NCBI GenBank assembly: GCA_030684815.1
Contig: JAUXXQ010000040.1
Location: 1-48,952, forward strand
Direction of reading: 5' to 3'
Source: Methylobacter sp.
GTDB lineage: Bacteria; Pseudomonadota; Gammaproteobacteria; Methylococcales; Methylomonadaceae
DNA: 48,952 bases
Below, in pieces: positions 35,239 through 42,909 of the stretch. The stretch's first letter is position 1. Each line of letters starts with the position of its first letter. The position numbers were made by a program, and so were the translations under genes. Under the pieces are notes generated by a model. That model did not search any database. It saw only the letters and a list, made by a program, of their open reading frames with translations, and was not told the DNA's origin.

Positions 35239-35853
35239 ATGAATAACCTCAGCGAACTTCACCTTGACGCCTTGGCGGAAGTCTTCAGTATCGGCGCTGG
35301 CCGTGCTGCATTAAGCCTGAGCGAGATTGTCGGCGACGAAGTACGCATTTCCGTACCTTCGGTACAGCTGATCAACGCAGAAGACATCAACCCAGCCACA
35401 TTATCACTAAACTGCGGCCAATTTGGCGCGGTCAACCAGCATTTTAGCGGCCCCTTTAATGCCGAAGCGATGCTGTTATTTACCGAGGAACAAGCCTTAA
35501 AAATCGTCAGCGACATGATGGGCTCACAAATGAGCCTTGAAGAACTGGCAGAGTTTGAACATGAAGCCATGTGCGAATTAGGCAACATCATCCTGAATGC
35601 CTGCCTATCGGCCATGGCTGACATACTCGGCTTTACCCTAGAAAGCTCGCTGCCCCATTACGCTGTGGCCTCGGCCAATGAAATATTATCCCGCCTCAGA
35701 AAAGATAACAGCCAGCCCTATGTCATGGTACTGCATATTGACCTTGCCATCGAAAAACGGCATACCGCCGGTAATCTGGTGTTCCTGCTCAGCTCCGCAT
35801 CATTGACCAATCTTGTTTCGCATGTCGACCAATTCCTTAATAAGCTGTTATGA
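35239..35853 (+). CDS. cheC: CheC-like phosphatase
   Basis: A 204-residue CheC/CheX-family protein, expected to dephosphorylate CheY-type regulators. The second active-site helix is intact (HEAMCELGNIILNACLSAMA, with Glu and Asn). In the first, DALAEVFSIGAGRAALSLS, the Glu is kept but the usual Asn is Ser, so only one of the two sites is likely to work. It is sandwiched between a lone receiver and a diguanylate cyclase with ATGA overlap to the latter. The likely target is the upstream receiver. Confidence 0.85.
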   Translation: MNNLSELHLDALAEVFSIGAGRAALSLSEIVGDEVRISVPSVQLINAEDINPATLSLNCGQFGAVNQHFSGPFNAEAMLLFTEEQALKIVSDMMGSQMSLEELAEFEHEAMCELGNIILNACLSAMADILGFTLESSLPHYAVASANEILSRLRKDNSQPYVMVLHIDLAIEKRHTAGNLVFLLSSASLTNLVSHVDQFLNKLL

Positions 35854-36899
35854 ATGATCCCCATGTTACCTCCTCCGCCAAGCTGAATCGGGGCAATGGC
35901 AACAATACGGAAAAATATGCACCGGCGCAATCGGGTGTAAAGCATTTTGATACGGAAGACATCGCCAACGCAGTTAATATTGGCCTGTGTGTTGTTAACG
36001 CAGCAGGCAAGGTATTACTTTGGAATGATTGGATCAGCAAACACAGTGGCATCAAAGAAACCGACGCACTCAATCAGCCGCTTGAACAGGTGTTTTCAGA
36101 GCAAATATCGCCCGCATTCCTGTCCGCACTCAAAAACAGCCTAACACACAAACTGCCTGTCGTTTTGTCCACCGCGCTGCACCGCACCCCGCTACCTTTG
36201 TACCATGAATTCGAACTAGGCATACAACAACCCCGCATGTACCAATCGATCAGCATGACCCCGCTCCGTTCGCAACACAATGAACCCTGCTGCCTGATTC
36301 AAGTCACCGACTCCAGCACGTCAATCAAGCGTGAGAAAATACTGCGCTCGCATTCGGAAATACTCAAAAAAGAAGCCACCACAGACGGCCTGACCGATAT
36401 TTGCAACCGCCGGTTTTTCGACGCCCATTATGAAATAGCAGTGGCCGACGCCAAAAGGCAAAAATACCCGCTAGCCATCTTCATGGTCGACATCGATTTT
36501 TTTAAACCCTATAACGACCATTACGGGCATCTCGCCGGCGACGCAGTCATCAAACAGGTTGCCAATACATTAAAGTTGCAACTGTCGCGCGCCACCGACA
36601 TCGTAGCGCGCTACGGCGGCGAAGAATTCGTGCTGGTCATGCCGCATTTAGCCCAAGACATCGCCGAAAAATTCGCAGAAAAACTCAGGGCTGCTGTTTT
36701 TAACCTCGCCATACCGCATATAAAATCCCCCTCATTTCATCAAATAACCATTAGCATCGGTGTTTGCTCAGGCATCCCGGAAAAGAATGACAACCTGCTA
36801 AATAAAGCCGACACCGCGCTCTATCAGGCCAAGCAAAAAGGCCGCAACCAGTGCGTGTCGATCTCACTTTGCGAAACCACAGAATATCTGGAACAATAA
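35850..36899 (+). CDS. PAS-GGDEF diguanylate cyclase
   Basis: A 349-residue cytoplasmic protein. A PAS-like domain at about residues 35-150 (NIGLCVVNAAGKVLLWNDWI) precedes a GGDEF domain from about 170 (ATTDGLTDICNRRFFD). The active site is RYGGEEFVLVM, so cyclic di-GMP synthesis is expected. An inhibitory I-site RxxD (RATD) stands five residues before GGEEF. It overlaps cheC by 4 bp. The operon would link receiver phosphorylation to cyclic di-GMP, which is inference from gene order. Confidence 0.93.
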   Translation: MNDPHVTSSAKLNRGNGNNTEKYAPAQSGVKHFDTEDIANAVNIGLCVVNAAGKVLLWNDWISKHSGIKETDALNQPLEQVFSEQISPAFLSALKNSLTHKLPVVLSTALHRTPLPLYHEFELGIQQPRMYQSISMTPLRSQHNEPCCLIQVTDSSTSIKREKILRSHSEILKKEATTDGLTDICNRRFFDAHYEIAVADAKRQKYPLAIFMVDIDFFKPYNDHYGHLAGDAVIKQVANTLKLQLSRATDIVARYGGEEFVLVMPHLAQDIAEKFAEKLRAAVFNLAIPHIKSPSFHQITISIGVCSGIPEKNDNLLNKADTALYQAKQKGRNQCVSISLCETTEYLEQ

Positions 36900-36973
36900 A
36901 GCTATCCCATCCTACCTGCCCAGTACTGCAATAGGATGCTTGAAAACCAGCTACCCCACTCCAGCCCCATTGT

Positions 36974-38434
36974 ATGAACGTAAAACCCGCCATTGCCGCA
37001 CTGGCTATTAGCCTCGCCCTGTTCCCGGCACAACAACAAGCCCTTGAGCTTAATAGCAAGATCGAATTGCCCGACATGGGTGATTCCTCCGGCACGCTCA
37101 TCACACCCGCCGAAGAAAAAGAATTTGGCGAAGCCTTTTTCCGCAGCCTGCACTCGCAAATTACCATTAATCAAGATGCCGAAATCCAGCAATACATCCA
37201 GACTATCGGCGAAAAACTGACTGCCAATAGCGATGCGCCCGGTAGCCCGTTCCATTTTTTTGTCGTGTTGGACAACAACATCAACGCGTTTGCCGGCCCC
37301 GGCGGCTATATCGGCGTCAATTCTGGCTTAATCTTAATCACCGAAGCCGAAAGCGAACTGGCCTCAGTCATGGCGCACGAAATTGCCCACGTCACCCAGC
37401 GCCACTTGTACCGCGCTTACGAAGCCGCCAGCCGTTTATCGATCCCCACCGCCGCCGCAACCTTGGCCGCGATTTTATTGGGCACGCAATCGCCAGAACT
37501 GGGCCAAGCCGCCATCATCGCCATACAAGCCGGCAGCCTGCAATTCCAAATTGACTTTACCCGCGAAAACGAAGCCGAAGCCGACCGTGTCGGCATGCAA
37601 ACCCTGGCAAGCTCACAGTACGACCCGCGCAGCATGCCCACCTTTTTTGAACGCCTACAGCAGTCCAGCCGCTATTATGGACAAAATACCCCTGAGTTTT
37701 TAAGGACCCACCCGGTCACGGCCTCACGTATTTCCGACACCCGAGGCCGCGCCGAAACCTATCCCTACAAACAATATCCCGACTCACTGGGCTACCAACT
37801 GACTAAAGCAAAACTTCGGGTACTGACCAGCCCAGACACCGCTGACACGCTTAAATATTTCCAATCCCGATCCACTCAGGGCACCACCGAACAACGCGCC
37901 GTTGCCCGCTACGGGCTTGGCTTACTGGCACAACATCAGCAAAAGTTCGAGACCGCAGAAAGCATTTTTCAACAGCTGAGCCAAGAATACCCCAATCAGG
38001 CGCAATACCTAAGCGCCCTTGCCCACACCGCATTGGATGCCAAAAATTACAACACCGCATTGGCCCGGTATAAAAAACTGACTGAACACTTCCCCGATAA
38101 CCAAGCCATTAAACTCGAATATATCAGCGCCTTACTGAAAACAGGAAGCGCCGAATCCGCACGGCAAAATTTGTTACTGCTAAAGCCAAAAAACCAGCAA
38201 CAACCCATTTATTGGCAACTGTTGGCACAAGTGTATAGCGACTTAAACAAACCCGCCGAATCCCACCGTTACCTTGCCGAATACTACTATAGAACCGGAC
38301 AAACCAAAGACGCCATCCTGCAAATACAACTGGCACAACAATCAAAAGACCTCAACTTCCAACTCTCATCCATCCTTAATGAGCGGCTAAATTTCTTTAT
38401 CAGTGAGGAAAAAGAAGCGAGGCGTAACCAATAA
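36974..38434 (+). CDS. bepA: BepA-like M48 metalloprotease with TPR repeats
   Basis: A 486-residue periplasmic zinc protease that acts in outer-membrane protein quality control. A signal peptide covers about residues 1-22. The zinc motif HEIAH (VMAHEIAHVTQRH) and the third ligand in ENEAEADRVG are intact. TPR repeats occupy the C-terminal half (about 300-460). Length matches E. coli BepA (487 aa). It starts 74 bp after the diguanylate cyclase gene. Confidence 0.94.
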   Translation: MNVKPAIAALAISLALFPAQQQALELNSKIELPDMGDSSGTLITPAEEKEFGEAFFRSLHSQITINQDAEIQQYIQTIGEKLTANSDAPGSPFHFFVVLDNNINAFAGPGGYIGVNSGLILITEAESELASVMAHEIAHVTQRHLYRAYEAASRLSIPTAAATLAAILLGTQSPELGQAAIIAIQAGSLQFQIDFTRENEAEADRVGMQTLASSQYDPRSMPTFFERLQQSSRYYGQNTPEFLRTHPVTASRISDTRGRAETYPYKQYPDSLGYQLTKAKLRVLTSPDTADTLKYFQSRSTQGTTEQRAVARYGLGLLAQHQQKFETAESIFQQLSQEYPNQAQYLSALAHTALDAKNYNTALARYKKLTEHFPDNQAIKLEYISALLKTGSAESARQNLLLLKPKNQQQPIYWQLLAQVYSDLNKPAESHRYLAEYYYRTGQTKDAILQIQLAQQSKDLNFQLSSILNERLNFFISEEKEARRNQ

Positions 38435-38581
38435 AACCTGAATACCAGCTGAATAGAAAGGCACTGCCTGCCAGGATTTTCGTGCATTAGAAACCGCTAA
38501 AGCTTTATAACACACTGTATTTATTATTTATTTTATATAATCTATTTTTTTTACCGCTAAACCCTATTTTTAAATAGACAA

Positions 38582-38597
38582 TGGACAGCCATTTGCA
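38582..38597 (+). promoter_or_regulatory. Candidate sigma54 promoter
   Basis: TGGACAGCCATTTGCA has the essential GG and GC dinucleotides separated by 10 bp and matches the -24/-12 consensus TGGCACG-N4-TTGCA at most positions. No ORF with a start codon follows within range. A transcript from here would run into the terminator at 38761-38782. No clear enhancer site was recognised upstream. Confidence 0.55.
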
Positions 38598-38607
38598 TAA
38601 AATTTGC

Positions 38608-38782
38608 GCCGACTTGATGGATTGGGTCCGGTTTAATCACCGACTAAGAGGGGGAATTAGTCTTTTTAGACTAGCTGATAATAATAACAAAATAAGTGAC
38701 ACTGCTTGGGTCGAGTTGTAACAATCACAACTAAATAATAACAATAACAGCACTCAACACGCCCGCTTTATGCGGGCTTTTT
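38608..38782 (+). ncRNA. Candidate sigma54-dependent small RNA with A-rich Hfq/Crc-like motifs
   Basis: This stretch of about 175 nt between bepA and the ZIP gene is bounded by a sigma54-type promoter and a terminator and has no credible ORF. It contains a stem TTAGTCT-loop-AGACTAG at about 38657-38675. Two single-stranded A-rich runs, at 38680-38695 (AATAATAACAAAATAA) and 38733-38749, match the AANAANAA pattern bound by Hfq/Crc. A small GTTGT/ACAAC stem lies between them. The layout resembles the CrcZ/CrcY sRNAs of pseudomonads, but homology is not shown. Confidence 0.5.
38761..38782 (+). terminator. Rho-independent terminator
   Basis: GCCCGC-TTTAT-GCGGGC followed by five T residues. It is more than 320 bp beyond the bepA stop, so it more plausibly ends the candidate small RNA. 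Confidence 0.8.
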
Positions 38783-38943
38783 ATTGCCTGAAATATCCCG
38801 CCCGACCGCTAAAACCCATCAAACAACCAACACAACAAAAGCCCCACCACACCCTTCTCCTTACAAACAAACCCAGCCTATGAGCTATTTGGTTATAATG
38901 CCCCGCGCACATTCCAAATCAAAAGCCGATACGGGTAATCCTC

Positions 38944-39894
38944 ATGACATTAACAACAGCAACAGTAACGCAATGGCAACGCAATTTTGAGGACAAAATA
39001 GCCGCGCTAAAAGCCAACGAAAACTATCAAAAATTGCTGGCGATGCCACCGCTCAAACGGTGGGCGACAATAGCGGGGTTATTCCTGTTATCACAACTCA
39101 TCGTGTTCGGTTTCTTGTACATCGTTTTTGGCCGCATTGTTGTCATAGGCTTTTTTGCCAGCATCCTGGCAGGGTTGGCTACCGGGGTTGGCGCCTTGCC
39201 CGCCCTGTTTTTCAAGGACATCTCCAAAAACCTCTTTAACAGCATGCTGGGTGCCGCCGCAGGCGTCATGCTCGCCGCCACCGCCTTTTCCCTGCTGGTT
39301 CCGGGACTGAATTACGGCAACCAAATCTGGCCGGGGCAAGGCATTTACATCATATCGGCAGGCATGTTAATCGGCGCCCTATTTCTGCATTACGCCGACC
39401 GCCAACTGCCGCATGTGCACTTTAATTCCATTTCTGACGCCCACCTAAACTCACTAAAAAAAGTCTGGCTGTTCATCATTGCCATCACCATCCATAATTT
39501 TCCCGAAGGCATGTCAGTTGGCGTCAGTTTCGGATCCGGCGACATGAAAAACGGCATCGTGCTGGCCATCGCCATTGCGCTGCAAAACATCCCCGAAGGC
39601 CTGGCCGTCGCCCTGCCTTTAGTCGGACTTGGCTACAACAAATGGCGGGCAGTCGGCATTGCCACCCTAACCGGCCTGGTCGAACCCGTAGGCGGCCTGC
39701 TCGGCATCACCATGGTGACAGTCTTCGAACCCGTGCTCCCGATAGCCATGGGCTTTGCCGCCGGCGCCATGCTCTTTGTCATCAGCGAAGAAATCATCCC
39801 CGAAACCCATTCCGATGGCCGTTCGCGCTACGCCACCTTTGCCTTAATGATCGGCTTCATCATCATGATGGTGCTGGACAACATGCTGGGCTAA
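38944..39894 (+). CDS. ZIP family divalent metal transporter
   Basis: A 316-residue membrane protein. About 45 N-terminal polar residues precede the first TM helix, a longer extension than most bacterial ZIPs. The metal-site helices are ITIHNFPEGMSVG and IALQNIPEGLAVAL, and a third motif is SEEIIPETHSDG near the C-terminus. It probably imports zinc or another divalent cation across the inner membrane. A GDT1/TMEM165-type transporter follows 178 bp downstream on the same strand. Confidence 0.92.
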   Translation: MTLTTATVTQWQRNFEDKIAALKANENYQKLLAMPPLKRWATIAGLFLLSQLIVFGFLYIVFGRIVVIGFFASILAGLATGVGALPALFFKDISKNLFNSMLGAAAGVMLAATAFSLLVPGLNYGNQIWPGQGIYIISAGMLIGALFLHYADRQLPHVHFNSISDAHLNSLKKVWLFIIAITIHNFPEGMSVGVSFGSGDMKNGIVLAIAIALQNIPEGLAVALPLVGLGYNKWRAVGIATLTGLVEPVGGLLGITMVTVFEPVLPIAMGFAAGAMLFVISEEIIPETHSDGRSRYATFALMIGFIIMMVLDNMLG

Positions 39895-40072
39895 AAGCTG
39901 GTTTTTTATCCGTTCCCAGACGCCGCATAAAACGCCCCCCCAGGGTACGCCGTGTGCGTACCCTTACCCACGAACAAAGCAGCCGTAAGCGGCAAAGCCT
40001 TAACCAGCGCCCTTAACAAACAACCGAAACAAGAAATCAGCAGCCGCAGGAAAAACCTTCTCAGGAAACAAC

Positions 40073-40777
40073 ATGGATCATCTGCATAGCTATTTGCAAC
40101 ATCTGCTAACATCACTAAACACCGCGCATATTTTCGAAAACCTGCAAAGTGCCGTACAACTATTTTTATCGCTGCTAAGCAATGGTAATTTTGCCGAAAT
40201 ATCAGCCACCGCCATGACCAGCTTCGTGCTGATTGCAGCCGCCGAAATTGGCGACAAAAGCCAACTCGTGTGCATGTCCCTCGCATCCCGGCATCGCCCC
40301 ATGCCAATATTGCTGGGCGCCATCGCTGCATTTGCCCTTCTAAATACCCTAGCCACCGTATTCGGTGTCGCCATTGCCAGCTGGCTGCCGGAATATATCG
40401 TTGCCGCCATCGTCGCCCTACTATTCGCCTGTTTCGGTATACACTCCTTGCGTGTAGAAACGGAAGATGAAAACAATGCAATCAAAGAAAAAAGCGGCCA
40501 CAGCATATTTTTCACCACCTTTTTATTAATTACCGTCGCCGAATTCGGCGACAAAACCCAACTGGCCGTTGTTGGCTTAAGCAGCACCGCCGCACCCATT
40601 GCCGTATGGTTAGGCGCCACTGCCGCACTAGCGCTTACCTCCGCGCTAGGCATCCTGGCCGGGCGTACTTTTTTGCAAAAAGTTCCGCTGGCATTACTGC
40701 ATAAAATCAGCGGGGGCATCTTTCTCGTATTGTCTACATTTGCCGCTTACCGGGCTTATATGAGTTACGCGGGTTAG
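40073..40777 (+). CDS. GDT1/TMEM165 family cation transporter
   Basis: A 234-residue protein with two homologous halves. Each bears the family motif: AAEIGDKSQLV near residue 57 and VAEFGDKTQLAV near residue 158 (E-x-G-D-K-[ST]). Six TM helices are visible. Bacterial members such as MneA export Mn2+, and Golgi homologues carry Ca2+/Mn2+. A Mn-sensing yybP-ykoY riboswitch was looked for in the 178-bp leader and not found. The first 45 residues are an unusual polar extension. Confidence 0.92.
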   Translation: MDHLHSYLQHLLTSLNTAHIFENLQSAVQLFLSLLSNGNFAEISATAMTSFVLIAAAEIGDKSQLVCMSLASRHRPMPILLGAIAAFALLNTLATVFGVAIASWLPEYIVAAIVALLFACFGIHSLRVETEDENNAIKEKSGHSIFFTTFLLITVAEFGDKTQLAVVGLSSTAAPIAVWLGATAALALTSALGILAGRTFLQKVPLALLHKISGGIFLVLSTFAAYRAYMSYAG

Positions 40778-40817
40778 AGACAGCGTTTCACAAAGAATTT
40801 CAGCGATACTCTGCGGT

Positions 40818-40979
40818 GTAACTTCTCATTAATGATAGGTAAAAAGATTAGGCTATTTCCTGAAAAAGACATATCAAAAATTGTCCACGAAAAGCACGAA
40901 AACCACGAAATTTTCGTGTTTTTCGTGCTTTTCGTGGACTTTATCTTTTACAACCTATGATCATCAAGGGATGTTATTT
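40818..40979. repeat. MITE-like dispersed repeat, copy 4 (best copy)
   Basis: It begins GTAACTTCTCATTAATG, then AAAAGATTAGGCTATTTCC and GACATATCAAAAATT. A 57-nt central palindrome follows at 40883-40939 (GTCCACGAAAAGCACGAAAA against its complement, one mismatch). It ends with ATCATCAAGGGATGTTATT. Parts of both arms recur, inverted, in the copy at 33045. Confidence 0.8.
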
Positions 40980-41163
40980 GTCTCGTTCCCAAGCTGGAGC
41001 TCTCGTCTTTATACACAAGTTTGTCCGAGAGTCGCCATACCGGTGTCTGAGTCTCCAAGCTTTCACATCCATGTGTCTGAATTCTGGCATCCCTACCAGA
41101 ATAACGGTATCTCGCAGGCTTTTGTGTATAACGACAAGAGCAGGAGCTTGGGAACAAGATAAA
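40979..41163. repeat. REP-ended inverted element, about 185 bp
   Basis: The ends are imperfect inverted repeats. CTCGTTCCCAAGCT...TTTATACACAAG at 40980-41020 faces TGTGTATAACGAC...AGGAGCTTGGGAAC at 41125-41157. The interior is not coding. The ends carry the same GCTTGGGAACGAG word as the RAYT-flanking REPs. A small non-autonomous element built from REP half-sites is the likely reading. Confidence 0.65.
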
Positions 41164-41243
41164 ATACAAGAGTGATGCTGTGACTGCTTATGTTATAGTT
41201 TCAAGCACCTATGACAGCAAACATATCTAAAAGGTTGTTAAAA

Positions 41244-41771
41244 ATGGCTTTGGCACAAGAAGATATTGATCAAATTCAGTGGCTCATCAAAAAAACGTTA
41301 TCGGAGCTGCCTGAGACATTAAATGCGAATGTGCGTTATGAGTTGGACTTGCGGGAAAGGACGATCCGCGTGGAAGAAGAATTGAAACATCAGCGGGAGT
41401 TGATGGTTGAAGGTTTCAAGCAAATGGAAAAGCGTTTTGAGCAAGTGGATAAGCGTTTTGAGCAAATAGAAAGGCGTTTTGAGCAGATAGATAAGCGTTT
41501 TGAACAGGTAGATAAGCGTTTTGAGCAGGTAGATAAGCGTTTTGAGCAGATGCAAATTGAAACGACGAAACGCTTTGAACAAATGGATAAACGTTTTGAG
41601 CAAATAGAAAGGCGTTTTGAGCAGGTGGATAAACGCTTTGAACAAATGCAAATTGAAACGACGAAGCGCTTTGATCAACTGACCACACGGATTGATCACT
41701 TTATGGTATGGTCATTTGCAACCACACTTACCGTTGGCGGGATTGTAATCGCTGCGATTAGGTTTTTGTAA
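41244..41771 (+). CDS. Coiled-coil protein with KRFEQ heptads and C-terminal TM
   Basis: A protein of about 175 residues. The N-terminal helix (about 1-45) is followed by eleven or so heptads of the form KRFEQxx/ERRFEQx (about 65-150), a single parallel coiled coil. A final TM helix follows (WSFATTLTVGGIVIAAIRFL). The heptads are nearly identical at DNA level (21-bp unit), so copy number may vary by slippage. The ATG at 41244 has AAAAGG 9 bp upstream; an ATG at 41211 is less likely. Architecture matches DUF1640/CCDC90-like membrane coiled coils. Function unknown. Confidence 0.8.
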   Translation: MALAQEDIDQIQWLIKKTLSELPETLNANVRYELDLRERTIRVEEELKHQRELMVEGFKQMEKRFEQVDKRFEQIERRFEQIDKRFEQVDKRFEQVDKRFEQMQIETTKRFEQMDKRFEQIERRFEQVDKRFEQMQIETTKRFDQLTTRIDHFMVWSFATTLTVGGIVIAAIRFL

Positions 41772-41888
41772 TGCGGTCAGACCAATCGACCAATCAGGGA
41801 CACCGACTTTTTTGGCAAAGCCCGGTAGTTCGTATCTTTATGCCCTCGGGTGTACCCGCATAAACGCATAATCCGCGTTTAACAAAAG

Positions 41889-42033
41889 CTCTGAATCACG
41901 GATGACCTGAAACAACCGCTCATTCCTTTGGGATAGGCGGTTTTTTTATGCGCGGGAAAACGATGCCACGATGCAAACGCTACGCGGCTGCGAGACTCTG
42001 CGGTTAAATAAATCTGGAGTTTGGGAACAAGAC
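41889..42033. repeat. 145-bp dispersed repeat, copy A
   Basis: Nearly identical to 47690-47835. It carries a terminator-like hairpin (ACCGCTCATTCC...GGATAGGCGG and a T-run), a GATGCCACGATGCAAACGC block, the GACTCTGCGGTTAAATAAA word and a REP half (TGGAGTTTGGGAACAAGAC). By eye about nine positions in ten agree between the copies. Confidence 0.85.
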
Positions 42034-42129
42034 AAATGAAAAAATGCACAATGCAAGACCTGACCCTGTTTTTTGCTGTTTTTCTGACCCTGTTTTCCCC
42101 CCTGGTGTTTTTCCGGCGGTTACGCCTAA

Positions 42130-42390
42130 TCAAAAAAAGGTCTTGACGATAATCGATAGCACACCGGCAATGGTGACCCCCATCATCCATTTGAGCGTGA
42201 CTGAATCGGCTTTTAAGATAGCAAGATCAGTCTTAATGGGAGATAAAGCTATTTCAAGACTATCTTTAGTGACTAAGCTATCTTGTGAGTCGACAATAGC
42301 GCGAACAAACGCGTCGGCATGTTCTTGTGATACACCAACCGCTTTTAGCTTAATGACGGCTTCTTGGGTGTCGAAGGTAATCGTAGTCAT
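42130..42390 (-). CDS. DUF1640-like coiled-coil membrane protein
   Basis: An 86-residue protein starting MTTITFDTQEAVIKLKAVGVSQ. This is the typical opening of short DUF1640 proteins (FDT..AV..LK..G....QA.A). A central predicted coiled coil is followed by a C-terminal TM helix (LKWMMGVTIAGVLSIIVKTFF). AGGAGA stands before the ATG. Function unknown; similar genes are often found near repeats or toxin-like loci. It is the second of three related genes in 1.5 kb. Confidence 0.82.
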   Translation of the reverse strand: MTTITFDTQEAVIKLKAVGVSQEHADAFVRAIVDSQDSLVTKDSLEIALSPIKTDLAILKADSVTLKWMMGVTIAGVLSIIVKTFF

Positions 42391-42458
42391 AGCGGTATCT
42401 CCTGTTTAATTTAGCCGAAGTTTACGATAGGAGCTGGAGCTTGGGAACGAGAGACTGT

Positions 42459-42698
42459 TCAAAGTAATTTAACTAACGCAGCAATAACAGCCAATTGACC
42501 TAACGCAAGACCAATGCCCTACTTGACCAGCCTGTTTTCCATTTCCATCAAATCCGATTTAGTCGCAAGCTGTGAATCCATCGCTTCGGCAAAAGCCTCT
42601 TTCTGCGCTTCTGCAATAGCGGCAGCTTGCTCGCGTGGTAAGCCGGCCTTTTCTAATCTTTCAACGAATTTTAATGTATCAAAGGTAAGCGCCGCCAT
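42459..42698 (-). pseudogene. DUF1640-like gene with in-frame UAG
   Basis: From the ATG at 42698 the frame reads MAALTFDTLKFVERLEKAGL and continues through a coiled coil to MENRLVK. It then meets TAG (42521-42519). After it the same frame continues GIGLALGQLAVIAALVKLL to a TGA at 42461-42459. Those 19 residues are exactly the TM tail that ends intact DUF1640 proteins. The gene is either freshly inactivated by one substitution or makes a 59-residue soluble form plus a readthrough form. Confidence 0.7.
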
Positions 42699-42909
42699 TT
42701 TATGTCCCCTAATCCGAAAAAAACCAAGTCAAAGTATATCACAACAAAAAACCGCCTCGGTTTCCCGGCGGCGGTTTGTTTAGATCATTCCGAAAGAAAC
42801 TCTGCGATACTCTGCGCTTAACTCTGCGAGACTCTGCGGTTAAATAAAGCTGGAGATTGGGACAACTTATGTATAACGATAAAGCGGAACGAGACATTTT
42901 TTAAGCCGC

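Noticed and set aside
38435-38943. A protein-coding explanation for the bepA-ZIP gap
   Set aside because: Frames are short, lack ribosome-binding sites and cross the terminator at 38761-38782, so the gap is better explained by a small RNA.
39895-40072. Manganese (yybP-ykoY) riboswitch before the GDT1 gene
   Set aside because: The conserved junction sequences of that riboswitch are not visible in the leader.
40090-40719. 209-residue minus-strand ORF
   Set aside because: It lies wholly inside the GDT1/TMEM165 gene on the other strand, whose motifs are unmistakable; composition is that of an antisense shadow.
40881-41175. Short ORFs in the REP-ended element
   Set aside because: Frames on both strands are made of repeat palindromes; the mirror-image ORFs arise from the inverted repeats themselves.
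42514-42783. 89-residue plus-strand ORF
   Set aside because: It is antisense to the DUF1640-like gene with the UAG, whose family N-terminus and TM tail are recognisable on the minus strand.
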